Counted from the first letter of the stretch, positions 34,440 through 45,909 are shown. The stretch: DNA of 64,000 nucleotides from Rhyzopertha dominica (GCA_025024175.1 QCXZ01000137.1:5580001-5644000), one strand, 5' to 3'. The notes: generated by a model from the sequence alone, not told the origin. Numbers and translations are program-made.

Positions 34440-35480
34440 CATAGATAATGNAGATCTGTCTCTTCTATTTCTAATATNACTTTTGTGCAATGATAATCTA
34501 TTTTTCAACNACATACACATTATCATAATCTTTACAACTCAAAGGGTAAATAACATTAGATTTAAAATGAACTAATGTTTTTCTATTCAATTTACTAAAT
34601 AGAGAAAAACCATTTTTAAAGCTCCCAGGAGGAATTTTAATATTTTCTTTTCTAAACGTGTTAATAATTACTTATATTAAGTAATGATCTATAAGGTGGA
34701 ACATCACTTAAACTTTCATTAAAATTACACTCTGATCCTGAACAGCTTGAAGTCTAGTATCTGCAGTGGAGTATAATAACTTATTAATTAAAACTGATGG
34801 ATAAGAATTTTGAAGGAGCGGTAATTTTAAAAGCTTAAGATTTTTTTGCAACAAAACTAAGATGACAAATCCGTAATATGTATGTATCTACCCGAAGCCG
34901 TAGGTTTTCTATACCAATCCAAAAGAATCCTGTTATCTCTTCTCAAAACTCTAGTGTCTAGAAATGTAAGTCCATCTTCAAACCCTCTCTCAACTGTAAG
35001 TTTAATGTAGGTATCGTACGAATAAAATTTTAGTAAAATTTCTTCAAAACCTGTTGAAGGTAATATCAATATTAGATCATCAACATATTTTTTTTTATAA
35101 AATATATTGAAAATGATAACTGGGGTATGCAGGTATCTATCACATACTGTACTAGAATTGGACTAATTTTAGAACCCATCGCACAACCAAATGTTTGTTT
35201 ATATACAATATTTTCGTATATGAAAAAACTTGTTATCTCAAATGAAATTAGCCATCTCTAACAACAGGGTTTTTTTAAATATTATTTTATACAATTTTAG
35301 GACAAATAAAATGTAGTTCTATGCATGTCCAACGATCGAGTAACACCCTATTAACCAATAATTTTTCCAAATAAATTAATTACATCTAATGAAACTACCT
35401 CGTACTCGTATTCAGGTGGAACTAACATTATTAATAACTGATTCTGCAAAATTAAATGCTAGTTTTCATTAGCCAAGCTT
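34440..35480 (-). pseudogene. PLE of a second family: RT remnant
   Basis: Minus-strand Penelope-like reverse transcriptase, clearly different from the copies at 13789 and 39752. Reading from 35240: KQTFGCAMGSKISPILVQYV (motif with PMGS-like core), CIPQLSFSIYFIKK, then after a frame change KKYVDDLILILPSTGFEEIL, with the YVDD box at about 35075-35090. The open frame 35069-34857 continues with LTFLDTRVLRRDNRILLDWY and RKPTASGRYIH. Further down come NTFRKENIKIPPGSFKNGF, KTLVHFKSNVIYPLSCKDYD and VYVVEK near 34500. A GIY-YIG domain was not recognised; the last part is decayed. Ambiguous bases at 34451, 34488 and 34510. Confidence 0.7.
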
Positions 35481-35690
35481 TCGATTTTTATTAGAAGTCA
35501 TCGTCAGGGCTTCTGCAAGTTACAGCATACAGTTTCAGAGCTACTTCTGAGGAAGACACCGACATGAGTGTCGAAACGTCAAGGTCAAATAACCAACGTG
35601 GGAACCAGCCCGGAAAACAACATGTCAAGACTGGATCATCTATACTTAGCATATTTTTTCTTCGCGAGTCGATGCAGTCAAGCAAATAAT
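35460..35690 (+). repeat. PLE terminal fragment carrying a hammerhead motif
   Basis: Noncoding PLE-type end, on the opposite strand to the adjacent RT remnant and next to its 5' side, so it looks like an inverted terminal fragment of the same insertion. It contains the hammerhead-type sequence at 35547-35586. Confidence 0.55.
35536..35600 (+). ncRNA. Hammerhead ribozyme-like motif
   Basis: CTGAGGA at 35547-35553 fits the CUGANGA core. GACAC (35555-35559) and GTGTC (35568-35572) form stem II around an 8-base loop. GAAA follows at 35573-35576. A-C (35576-35577) can pair with G-U (35584-35585) as a short stem III, leaving C at 35586 as the cleavage-site residue. Stem I is weak by eye. Penelope-like elements are known to carry hammerheads in their terminal repeats, so family context supports the call; activity is not implied. 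Confidence 0.6.
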
Positions 35691-35699
35691 TACTTTATT

Positions 35700-37025
35700 T
35701 CTAAATAGGTACCATGTCATTGGTCATCAATAGCGTTTCCAACTTTATAGTTTTCTTTAAAAGCATCCGAGAGCTTTTAGTTTGAGTTTTATGTTTACAA
35801 AAATTATACCACCGCAGTTTTTCTTATAAATACTTGACTTTTTCCTTCTGCACAAGTTCTCGGCCTCCGTTAATTCAATTTTGTTTATTCAAACATATGA
35901 ACTATGAAAAAATTGCAATAATTTTTAGGACAACTGTGGCGAACAACCACAAAAGCGCGCGAAAAGTTATCAACACATATTTATGAGTAGGATTGCACGA
36001 TATCTTGTTATGGAACATCCAACACCATTATAAGAGCCAATCAAAACACCCCCTCGAAACTCCTACGCCACTGCGTTCGCGCGTCCCGCGAGGGTTGCCA
36101 ATTTGTCGCCCTACGTTACGTTACTCATCTTCTGTGCTACATGGCCCACATTTTATTTCTGAATCTTGGCTTTGACGCCGTCAAACGCTTTCAGAGCGCT
36201 TTTACTTCACCCTAAATATTTATAAAATAGGTCACAACAACAGCGACCGGTCAAACGTTGCGGTTTGCGGGGTTTTGCTTGCCCATTACATCGAAATGAT
36301 CAAGGCAATGCAAAATTGAGACTGAGAGTGGTTTATTAATTTTAATGCAAAATTGAGACTGGGTATGACTGAGTGGATCACTAATTTTAAAACAGAGCGG
36401 ACCAGCGGCTTAACATCTACCAATTTAGATGCGGTTCTTGTTATACAAAAATTATGCCAATTACCAAAAACAATTAATTGTTATAAGATAAAAATAACGT
36501 CACATTTATCCCATCACGCAAAACTTTTTTTAACACACAACATGGAATATCCCAACAGTAATCAACTAGCATGTTTAGACTCCACTTGCCTTGATACCGG
36601 TTCTCCATATTTGATTGTTTAGAAATGCAAGAAAAAAAACTACCGTATTTTAACAAGAGAATAATCAAATCAACATTGACTATTTAGTCAGAATAAATTA
36701 TCAGGTACTTCTTTTAAGGCTGAAGATAGAACGGAAGTGAAAGTCAAGAATTTCTAAATTAGCTTGCTCAAAGTGTAAATAACAATCATTGTTTAGAAAC
36801 CACACACAAGTTCACAGAAATAAAAAATGTAAAAGTATTACACCCTTGCTGTAAAGGTACCAAACTTCTAAATGACCAAATATTAGCATACTTAATGGAC
36901 AAATGGAATTTGTTGAGCCAATAGTTTGTAAGACTCTTACTTTTTGTGACGAGCGTACCTAGACAGTGGTCTGCACTTATATGTATATACACTGCCGTCG
37001 ATTTTTCTTATTATTTATTTTTAAT
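35700..37025. other. Intron sequence with a G+C-richer patch
   Basis: No gene recognised. 35935-36290 is G+C-richer with CpGs. An imperfect tandem duplication with the core ATGCAAAATTGAGACTG starts at about 36307 and 36343. Confidence 0.35.
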
Positions 37026-37171
37026 GATATTGGGAATTGGCTTGATTTGGATGAACACCTTTTTATTAAAATTCCTATTACCATAACAATTTCTTACTAA
37101 CGCTGATTTAAGATGATAACTTGCTTTTATCTGAAATGTATTGAGATATAAAAAATAACGTGCTTATAAAA

Positions 37172-38060
37172 CTATTAGGATCCATATTGGGTCCCTTGTT
37201 ATTTTCTATATACATATCATCGTTTTCATCGTGTCTGAAATATTGTAAAAGTCATTATGCGGACGATACGCAGATATATTATTCTTGTAAGGAAGCTGAT
37301 ATTACTGAATCATATAAATTCATTACCTCAGACTTACGATCATTATCTTCTTTATCGACTAAATATTGCTTATCACTAAACCCTTCAAAGTCGCAAGTTA
37401 TTATGTTCGGCCCTAAACAAATTAAACAACGATGTCTTTCTCAGTTAGACATAACACTTAATGATACAAAGCTATTACTTGTAAATTTAGTTAAAAACCT
37501 TGGAGTATTTATTGACACCGACTTGAAATTTACATCGCATGTCAATTATATTGTTAAAAGATCCATATCAAATTTGAAGTTGTTATATAATAGTCGCAAT
37601 ATATTGAACTTCCAATCTAAGGTAACTTTATGTAATTCTTTAGTTTTGTCGTTTCTAAACTACTGTGATGTTGTATATGGACCTGCGCTGACTCAATATG
37701 ATAAGTCAACGTTTACAGCGCTTACAAAACTCTTGCGTTAGGTTTGTCTATGGTCTGCGACGGCGAGATCATGTTTCGGAGAAGATAAAGGAACTGGGTT
37801 GGCTAAATACAAAGAAACGTAAGTTTCTTGATTATTGCAATATATGTCTTAAACTACTAAAAAATAAAGAACCGCTATCCCCAAGTACCCATTAATGTGG
37901 CTTCTGCCCCGCAACATAGAACTTCACAATTTCAAAATTGTTTTTCTTATATTGCCCCTAAAATTATAAACCTCTTACATCAGTATAATATAGACTCCTT
38001 ACGCTATGTTCGTGAGCTTTTGCTCGGTGGTCAATGCAACCTCAAACCTTATTATATCTA
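37172..38060 (+). pseudogene. LINE RT/C-terminal domain
   Basis: Reverse transcriptase of the same LINE group as 9001-9918. Open from 37160 to 37741: GPLLFSIYISSF, catalytic HYADDTQIYYS (about 37255-37290), LSLNPSKSQVIMFGP, NLGVFIDTDLKF and VLSFLNYCDVVYGP. A frameshift near 37700 moves the reading to RLQRLQNSCVRFVYGLRRRD and ELGWLNTKKRKFLDY. A second frame change leads to FSYIAPKIINLLHQYNIDSL and a stop near 38060. The frameshifts make it nonfunctional even though the YADD box is intact. Confidence 0.8.
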
Positions 38061-38235
38061 GTACTTTAGTTATTTATTTGTTAGCACCAACTACTTCTTG
38101 TTTTTTTTTCAAGTACCTAATACTCTGTAATCAGCGCGTTTGTTAATTTTTGCCCTGGTATATTTAGTTAGAAGGAAGAACAGTCCTGACGGATTCTTTA
38201 TCCCTCAGCTCTGATTACAACCATTTCTGCATCTA

Positions 38236-38238
38236 AAT

Positions 38239-38317
<79 letters not shown>
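38236..38317. repeat. (AT)n microsatellite
   Basis: About 80 bp of nearly uninterrupted AT dinucleotides in the LINE 3' region, broken once by AAAT near 38251. Confidence 0.95.
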
Positions 38318-38318
<1 letters not shown>

Positions 38319-38969
38319 TTTTTCTGTTCTGGTTACAATTTTATATTATTGTTTTGTATTGTATGTATTGTTGTATTATTATTATTGTTGGGTGGTGAGA
38401 TATAGTCTGTAAAAATTTGTCTGTGTGTTAAGTTTTTTGTGTCTTAAATGACTATTGTTTGCTGGATATTAAAAAAATAAACTACCGTTGCTTTCTAATT
38501 TGATCTTGGACTTATATCAGAACTTTGACCATTCAAATTATTTAGAAACCGACCAAAATCTAGCGTACGTTGGTTTAAACTAAGACCTATTAATTGTTAC
38601 CAGTCCAAAGTTATCCATAAACAAATTTTTCACTTGAAGACAAATGAATCATTGATTTATTTTTCATAAAAAATACCGTACTATAAATAAGTACATTCTA
38701 AATAGTGTCCAGATAGGAGTCAGGTCAGGTAAAAATCTCAAATATGGGTTTTCCTACATAAAGCTTCAAATAGTTAGAATAAAATTTTGCTAAATTGTAA
38801 CAAGCACTGCTAGTCCTATCGAAAAAGTCTTAGGTAAATTAGTTTTATGGATTTTGGACCAACCGTTGAACTTTGGAATTTTACAGTTAGAAATAGTTAA
38901 AATTAACTATTATTCATGTCAAAGATTTGAAGTATTTCTGTCAATTCTTGGGATTCTACGAATCTCTGT

Positions 38970-39740
38970 CAATTTTGTTTCGTTTTATCATTTAATGCTG
39001 CACTAATTTTAGTTCCATAACCTATTGTATTTAAAATAAGCGTTACAGGTCCCTTGCTCGGAAAGACACCTAAAAAATTAAAATGTATAGAAGAAAGAAA
39101 ATACACCATCGTATGTTGGATGAATGTTTACTTCACAAATAATTGATCACCAGAATAATAGCGGACGTATCATTCACACACAGCAGAGGCAAATTAGAAC
39201 TTTGAAGGGTATCGATGCACATTCAAAACGATGACGGAAATGCATAGAACATAGTGCAGATTAAGTTTAAAAATGACATACTTGCTGTTAACATTGCCTT
39301 CCGTTTTTAAGGTATTCACCTTGACTGTGCCACGTAAAGCTTCACTACTGACATCACCATCGTCCTCTTTATTTACCTTGTACAATCAACTCTCGATAGG
39401 AAATAGTTTTCAATTTTTCTCGATTGGATATTGTTTACGCTTCAGAATGGATAACCTCCAAAACCTCACGTGAATTACAAGTGAGGGCGAAAATAAAATC
39501 GTTATACGCCGGCAACGGTCTTAAAATGTAAGGCACGCGTACCGATAGTAAACAATAGCCCGGCGGCCAACTGAAGGGATGGCATAGTTGGAACGATGAG
39601 AAAACAAGACTCCTCCAGCCAATACAAATTAAGATGCAGCAGTTGTTGTGATTAATGCGTGACTTGTATACCGGGATCAACATTATATTCTTATAGTGAA
39701 CAGGTAGTCTTGCGCCAAAAACATCTTCAAAAAAACCACT
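38970..39740. other. Intron sequence, nothing recognised
   Basis: Open frames near 39273-39800 on both strands overlap each other and have no motifs. A G+C-richer patch lies at 39470-39620. Confidence 0.35.
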
Positions 39741-39751
39741 GTTAAAAGTAT

Positions 39752-41330
39752 AAGATATTATTTTCTCGGACAGATCGTTGTCTCTTGAAAACACCAACAA
39801 AAAGTTATTATTCTGACGTTTCGATCACACCTGTAATCTTTGTCAAAGACCAAGAACCTCAAAATTTGCCTGACACAAGTTCAAACAAAATTTTGAAAGT
39901 AAATAAACGAATCACCAAGACGTCATAGAAACAACGTACCAACCTGATAACCTAACGAACGAAAAAGGAACTACCTACCTACTAGATATTTACGAACTAC
40001 TTGATAAAAGATAACTACAAAATAGCCTTCCAAATGTCACCTAACTCATAATTTCCACAATCCCTATTAAAATTATTAGTATTCCTACAAATTTCTATAG
40101 CTTCTTTTATTAGACGTTTGTGATAATATTTTTCTGTAAGTAAATATTTTGTTTTATCAAAGTCAATCATGTGTTTAGTCAAATATGAGATTTAGATTTA
40201 TCTATCTGTTGCAGCCTAGTAGCACGTATGTATTCTTTCAAACGCGTACCTACTTTTCTTTTAGTTTGACCTGCCACAAGAACATGTTATTTTATTATTT
40301 TATTCACTCTCTAAATGTACTTTATCTTGAGAAGAACTTAGAATTTTATCTAAATTATTTTATGTACTATCAACAACTAAAATATCGTGTTTTCTAAGCA
40401 TCCTCTTTAATTTTTCCAAAAGGCCTTGTACACAAGGCAAATTCAACTTCAATTTACTTTGTCCTGGTTGAATTTACTTGATTTGGATGAGCACTTTTAA
40501 TAAAAACTAACCAAATATTCTTAGTCCTATAACTATTTCTCACTAGCGCTGATTTAAGATGAGATATTTCTTTTTGTAAAGAACTTTCGTCTGAGATCCT
40601 TTGTGCTCTAACAAATAACGTCCTTATAAGACTATTCTTTTGAGAGGGAGGGTGATTAGATGTGGCATGTAAATATCTGTCTGTGTGTGTAGGTTTTCTG
40701 TAAACCTTGTGTCCTAACTGCCCAGTGTTTATCCTGTAAATTTGGACATCCAAGAAAGGTAAACTGCCATTGCTTTCTAATTCCATAGTAAGTTTTACGT
40801 CAGGATTTTGACTGATAAAATGATTTAGAAACCTACTTAACTGTTCTATACCGTGGGGCCAAATAACAAAAGTGTCATCTACGTAGCTATACCAACATTT
40901 TGGCTTAAACTGAAAACTGTTTATCGCTACCTGTTCAAAATTTTCCATAAACAAATTGGCTACTACAGGACTTAGAGGTGAAACCATTGCACAACCTGAT
41001 TTTTGTTCATAAAAATTATCGTACTTTCGTAAATAAAGAAACCACGTCAAAACTAACTAAAATATCACCTTCTGAAATACTTAACCTTTTATAATATCAA
41101 TAAAGTCTGAAGAATTTTTGATGAAACTACTGGTTTTTCCTACATAAGGCTTTAAATAGCTAGCACAACATTTTGCCAATCTGTAACAAGGACTGTCAAT
41201 CGTATTGACTATAGGTCTTAACGGGACATTGGTTTTATCGATTTTGGGCAAACCATACAATTTAGGTACCTTGTAATCGGAAACAATTAAAAGATACGTC
41301 TCCCCATTCGAAAGATTTGAACTTTTGATG
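39752..41330 (-). pseudogene. PLE copy D: RT, linker, GIY-YIG, 3' repeat
   Basis: The longest copy of the common PLE family. From its 5' end (41330) the RT reads VSDYKVPKLYGLPKIDKTNV, PLRPIVNTIDSPCYRLAKCC, ASYLKPYVGKTSSFIKNSSD, then after a frame change YEQKSGCAMVSPLSPVVANL, the catalytic YSYVDDTFVIW (YVDD at 40873-40884), NGSLPFLDVQIYR, HKVYRKPTHTDRYLHATSNH and ISHLKSALVRNS to about 40454. The GIY-YIG domain at about 40310-40010 has stops and a small deletion near the CSCG motif. The 3' repeat carries the hairpin at 39823-39838. RT in PLEs reverse-transcribes at chromosomal nicks; the GIY-YIG domain makes the nick. Broken by frameshifts. Confidence 0.85.
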
Positions 41331-41786
41331 AGATAGATAAATTTTCCGTAGCTGAACACTCATTTTTAACTAAACACATGATTGACTTTGATAAAACAAA
41401 AATTTTACATAGAGAAAAATATTATCACAAGCGTCTAATAAAAGAAGCTATAGAATTTGTAGGAATACTAATAATTTTAATAGGGATTGTGAAAATTATG
41501 AGTTAGGTGACATTTGGAAGGCTATTTTGTAGTTTGTTTTTCGTGGTTTAAATCAGGTTGGCACGTTGTTTCTATGACGTCTCGCTTCCTTGGTGATTTG
41601 TTTATTTACTTTCAAAATTTTATTTGAAATTGTGTCAGGCAAATTTTGAGGTTCTTCGTCTTTGCAAAGATTACAGGTGTAATCGAAACGTCAAACTAAT
41701 AACTTTTTGTCAGTGTTTTCAAGAGACAGCGATCTTTCCGAGAAAAAAATATATTATGGACGCTGAAAGCATTCACCCTCGTACTT
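41331..41786 (+). pseudogene. PLE copy E: inverted GIY-YIG and 3' repeat
   Basis: Plus-strand partner of copy D. It starts in the GIY-YIG domain at AGATAGATAA, about a dozen bases from the equivalent start in copy C, reads AEHSFLTKHMIDFDKTKILH, ends YELGDIWKAIL near 41530, and has the 3' repeat with hairpin 41669-41684 and CTGAAAGCATTCACCCTCG at its end. Confidence 0.85.
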
Positions 41787-41796
41787 TTAAAAGTAT

Positions 41797-42317
41797 GTTA
41801 GATTCGTACGTAGAGGGTTTGAAATCTTAGAGTGCTGAGCCCGAGGGGTAACCACTGGCAGAAATAGTATTTCACAGATTTCATATTACATTTGACTTCA
41901 ATAGATTTCATTGAATTTCATCGTATTTCACCCAAATTACAACCTGATTTTATCGATATTCAAGTGATTTCAAGTTGAATTTAATGAATTCAATTACATT
42001 GGACATTTACATCGTAGGATTCAATGAGATTTCATGCGGATTCCAAATAATTTTGCAGGGATTTCAAAACAAACAACTTATTTAATGAAGGTGCAGGCAT
42101 AACAAAAAATATATTTTAACCACTTATTGGTACCGCAAGTTTACAGAAAAACAAATGTATACTCCTATTTAGTAAATATGATAAACTAGGAATACTAAAC
42201 ATTACAACCAAATAACGCAATTTTGTTAGACAATAAAAAATCGACAATACATAAGGTATTTGTACGCCATTACAGTTAAAAATAGGTTTAGAAATTGTAC
42301 ACTTGCAAGTACGGATG
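41797..42317. other. ATTTCA-rich sequence
   Basis: Between about 41868 and 42070 the strings ATTTCA, GATTTCA and AATTCA recur irregularly (more than a dozen times by eye), giving a degenerate repetitive texture without fixed period. No gene. Confidence 0.4.
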
Positions 42318-42480
42318 TCTACAGGGTCGCTACAAAGTATGGAACCAGCAGGATATGTCAGGTTCTGTTCGACCGATTTTTCTGAAATTATGCATGGGCC
42401 TATGTGTAATTAAAATGCATTTTCATTTTTTCAATTCCGTTTCTGAGATNTAAAGCGCTTTATATAGGCTGTTATAGCTA
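42318..42480. mobile_element. End fragment of the mariner-type family
   Basis: TACAGGGTCGCTACAAAGTA at about 42321 and the following 100 bp match the terminal repeat of the element at 11841-13334, including TCAGGTTCTGTTCGACCGAT. The similarity fades after the ambiguous base at 42450. No transposase. Confidence 0.7.
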
Positions 42481-42599
42481 TTTTAGGCGAAGCTTTCTTA
42501 TAATTTTTTTTCTATTTGAGTTCTCCCTGCCAAGATATGCGTCTTCCGAATATATGAAAAATTATGTAATTATTTTGTTGTTTTAAAAAAATTTTAGAT

Positions 42600-42875
42600 T
42601 TAAAGATTCGAAGTTTGGTACACATTATTAGTTGGTTAAAGGATATTTTTTGGTGGTATCATTTTCAGGTTTTGTTTATGTAGGGTAAAAACTAGCAACT
42701 TACAACTTTCTTTCTTTTTCTCTACCTTAGATAAACCTAATAAAAAGTACTTTCAATACCTTATTTTTGTACGAGTAGTTTACGAAGCCTAAAAAAAGGA
42801 AACCCCAGAAAAATTGGCTTCAACTAACTAATAATGTGTACTAAATTTCAAATGTTTCAGTTTAACAGCCTTCAA
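42600..42875. repeat. Inverted repeat, about 24-bp arms
   Basis: TTTGGTACACATTATTAGTT at about 42612 pairs with AACTAATAATGTGTACTAAA ending near 42852, separated by about 190 bp. Probably the core of another small foldback element. Confidence 0.6.
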
Positions 42876-42879
42876 GAGA

Positions 42880-44340
42880 AAAAATAAAAACTAAATTTTC
42901 CTGGCATTTTGAGAGCATTTAAGCAGGGAAAAATTTATGAGAAGACTCCCCTTAAAATGGTTCATAGTGTAACCCCTTAAAATATTTAAAGATCATTATA
43001 GAACACCCATGCAATTTTGATAATATAACCGTATCTCTATTTTCAGCCATGATGAAAAAAAATTAACAAAAATTCATCATGTTTGATTTTTACTTATCTC
43101 GAAAATGAAAGCCGGTTGGTTTAAGACTTATCAGTTTAGTCAAGAATGTATCAGGCAATAGAGCATTTTTTATACGTACTCAAATTGTGCTTTTTCTCCT
43201 GTTTTCGGATACAACTATGTCTAATTTTAACATCGCCATTTCAAAGGTCAGTAAAAGAAGTAGGTACATGTTGGTCATCGTTAGGCCAAGACATATCCAA
43301 CGATGCATCAACAGGCGCGATCCGTTGAGCCGATCTCGAGCTATGACTGTGATAGACAAATAGACATCAAACAAAAGTGCAGACAATGTTCACGAATGAC
43401 GTGAAAAATGCGCCAAGAAAACAAAGTTATTTCGAGAAAAAGATCACACACGCAAAGATGGCTTAAACAAAGATTATTGCAGTGAATTATTTAATACTTA
43501 AGATAAATTGTTCTGTATAAAGGAAAAAATAGGCTAAAAACTCCAAGCCAAGCGAGCACTGTTAATTTGGCGGTATTAAAGAGACGAAAATGTGGAAGGG
43601 TCGGCACGTGGAGAATTCGTTATGACAAAAGTAAAAACCTCGCCTCGGGCAGCATCTGGAATAATACGCGTCTTTCAGGCAGGTAATAGTAGGTCCGCTT
43701 TAAGTAAACGAATTCTTGTTTCGCAATTGATGTAAAAAACGAACAAAGAGATACCCACTCAAAGCTAATTCCTCAAATGTAGAGGGTTCCTTTTATTGTT
43801 TTTTTGCGCTGAGAAAAGCCGCATCGGTTACTTTCATCGCAATTTCTCATCCGCTATTCAAAGGGGACCTGAAATAAAAGTAAACATTAAAGTTTAACTA
43901 CGCCGAATGGTGAACAATATATTCATGGCGATTTTCGTCCCACTGTTAAATTGGTCCCGAACGCGCGTTTGCGTTATAAAGACCCACGCGCAGTACAACA
44001 AGCCGACAGAAAAACTCGTCCCATGTACAAAATTGTATCTTGGTCACCTTATTTTTGCAGCCCACCTTAGATTCGTCACGTCCACATCACCCACAGAGAA
44101 ACCAACAAAACCCTAATTGGTTTTCGGAGTAAACTTTCGTAGGCCCTCTGTTAAAACACGAAATTAAATTTAGCCCCAGAAAAAGACGTTGTGACCACGT
44201 GTTTTTATTGTGAAGTTTCATTACATTTCAGCACGTGACGTCNTTCAGACCACAATACAGAACCGAATTTTACCGGATTAGGGAATCTTATATGACAGAA
44301 AAGTAATGGGCGATCCTCTGGAATCAGCTAGCAGAGTGCG
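42880..44340. other. Non-TE intron sequence with G+C-richer island
   Basis: No coding motif. 43550-44130 is G+C-richer with CpG clusters and resembles the other anonymous islands. One ambiguous base near 44243. Confidence 0.35.
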
Positions 44341-44342
44341 TT

Positions 44343-44965
44343 TGTGCTAAATATACAGAGTCGCTACAAAGTATCGAACCAGCCGGACATTTAAAGTTTT
44401 GTTCGACCGATTTTTCTGAAATTGTGCATGAGCCTATGGGTAATTAAAATACATTTTCTAGATTTTTTCAACTCCGTGTTAGTTCTCGTTTCCGAGATAT
44501 GAGCGCAAGTAATTTTTTTTTAATTTGCAGGAGGGTTAAAAAGCACATCATTGAAATGACATTTTTTCCTGATTTCAAAAATGTATCACAATGTACAATT
44601 TATTGCTTCTGCCTTGAGAAAAGTGTAATTACAATAACTGAGCCTGACAAAGAACGAAAAGAATGAAAACAATTTTCTTTGTCGCTAAAATGGATAAAAA
44701 AGCCAGGTATTACCATTTTTTGACTGGTCATAATTTTCGTCTAGTTTGATCATTTTATTGCGAATCGAGTACCCTAAAAGTAAAAAGAAAAACATGATTC
44801 CGTGAAAAGTGCAGTATTTTTTCAGATTTACATTACAGAAGATGTTTTCTAATGTTCTTTGTAGCATATTTGGAGGCAAGTTCTGAATTTTTGGCCTCAT
44901 TCGTCCTTTTAAATCTTTTACATAAATAAATACGATTTTTCAGATACCCCAACAGGAAAAATATT
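44343..44965. mobile_element. Mariner-family end pieces, rearranged
   Basis: 44348-44640 matches the transposase 5' end of the element at 11841-13334 (terminal repeat, CTCGTTTCCGAGATATG, CACATCATTGAAA, AATTTATTGCTTCTG). A short piece at about 44925-44962 (ACGATTTTTCAGATACCCC) matches its 3' end in inverted orientation. The sequence between is not recognised. The PLE at 44966 abuts the second piece. Confidence 0.6.
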
Positions 44966-45089
44966 AAGCTAGCTGACACGATAGCCAGATTATCTGAACA
45001 TTGTTTAAAATCTACTTATTTCTTATGGAATGATAATTTTTATGATCAAAAATCAGGCTGTGCAATGGGTTCACCTCTAAGTTCTGTAG

Positions 45090-45909
45090 TGAAAAACATA
45101 GAAAAACTAATGCGGGAGTAATTAAGAAAAACTTACATTATCGCCGCCTTCATCCGTGGGTCATAACAATACGGTCACTCCGATGAACAGACAAGGCGGT
45201 TTCACATACGCGCGGGAGATGCAAAAACAAAACATAAGTTACTCATCCGTTAAACTCAAACAGATACAGTTAAGACTCACAGAGGGGTTTTCACCCCAGG
45301 GCCTCATCCTTGTGCTGTCTATGGCTTCATCCCTGAGATTACATCTTTATCAATGGTGGTTATGAATACCTTGTTAGTTTTCTCTCTTCAACAACTAGCT
45401 AGTGTCAACCTGAAATAGTAGAGGCTTCCCCGAACGCTCACCCTAAGGCCTATAGGGTCGCATTCCAATAGCCCGGATCGGGGGCACCTAATAAGGCTAC
45501 CCTCTCCACCAGAACTATGTCATTCGAGCAGCCCGCATTACCCCCCGGAATGCAAGTCACCCACTCGAAGGAACCACGGCTGTTAACCGGGGTAAAAACT
45601 GCCTGAGGCACATCATGGCCAAAGACCTTACTCTCACTGCCTGAGGCACATCATGGCCAAAGACCTCGCTCTCACTGAGCCAAAATCAAGAACATTTCTC
45701 TCTGTCAAAAATGACACATCCATACTCATTGCCTACTTTTGCATCTCCTCGCGACTCTGATATTTCTCGCCAAAACAATTAATCGCATTCGCTTCGATAT
45801 TAGTATTTATCTTATTAACAGCGATTCTAAACATAGCAAGAAATTAATAAACGCACAAAAACACCTTTTATTTTAATAATAACGCAGATACAAAAATTGA
45901 CATTTAACA
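45090..45909. mobile_element. Probable solo LTR with 4-bp TSD
   Basis: 820 bp that split the PLE RT exactly: left PLE ends ...CTGTAG, right PLE resumes GTAGTAGCC, so GTAG is duplicated (45086-45089 and 45910-45913). The insert begins TG and ends CA, the usual LTR termini, and a 4-bp duplication suits Ty3/gypsy-type integration. No coding capacity; it contains a 38-bp tandem repeat. LTR identity is inferred from ends and duplication only. Confidence 0.65.
45598..45673. repeat. 38-bp tandem duplication
   Basis: Two adjacent 38-bp units beginning ACTGCCTGAGGCACATCATG differ by two bases (CTTACT versus CTCGCT). They lie inside the probable solo LTR. Confidence 0.9.

Larger units (their letters stand above)
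37172..38388 (+). mobile_element. 5'-truncated LINE inserted in the old PLE
   Basis: Starts in the RT at GSILGPLLFSIYIS and ends in a short (ATT)n run at 38374-38386 directly against PLE sequence. Contains the RT remnant at 37172-38060 and an (AT)n tract in its 3' UTR. Its placement inside the PLE shows that it is the younger of the two. Confidence 0.75.
37028..38965 (-). mobile_element. Old PLE copy split by a LINE insertion
   Basis: Two diverged minus-strand pieces of the common PLE family, 37028-37171 and 38389-38965, flank a LINE. The first matches the linker (GATTTGGATGA, CTAACGCTGATTTAAGATGA, CTTATAAAACTATT). The second matches the next upstream part (GTCTGTGTGT, AAACTACC.TTGCTTTCTAAT, TTTAGAAACC) and then the early RT (TTTTCCTACATAA.GCTT, TTTTATGGATTTTGG). 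Heavily mutated, so older than the other copies. Confidence 0.65.
39742..41796. mobile_element. Second composite PLE insertion with 10-bp TSD
   Basis: The direct repeat TTAAAAGTAT occurs at 39742-39751 and 41787-41796 and encloses a minus-strand PLE (39752-41330) and a plus-strand inverted PLE fragment (41331-41786). The same architecture as at 21646-23338. Confidence 0.8.

Noticed and set aside
38236..38317. Alternating repeat as a CRISPR or regulatory array
   Set aside because: A plain AT microsatellite in a LINE 3' region.
39435..39800. 121-codon minus-strand frame
   Set aside because: Overlaps a plus-strand frame and the PLE end, no motif, no conserved neighbour.
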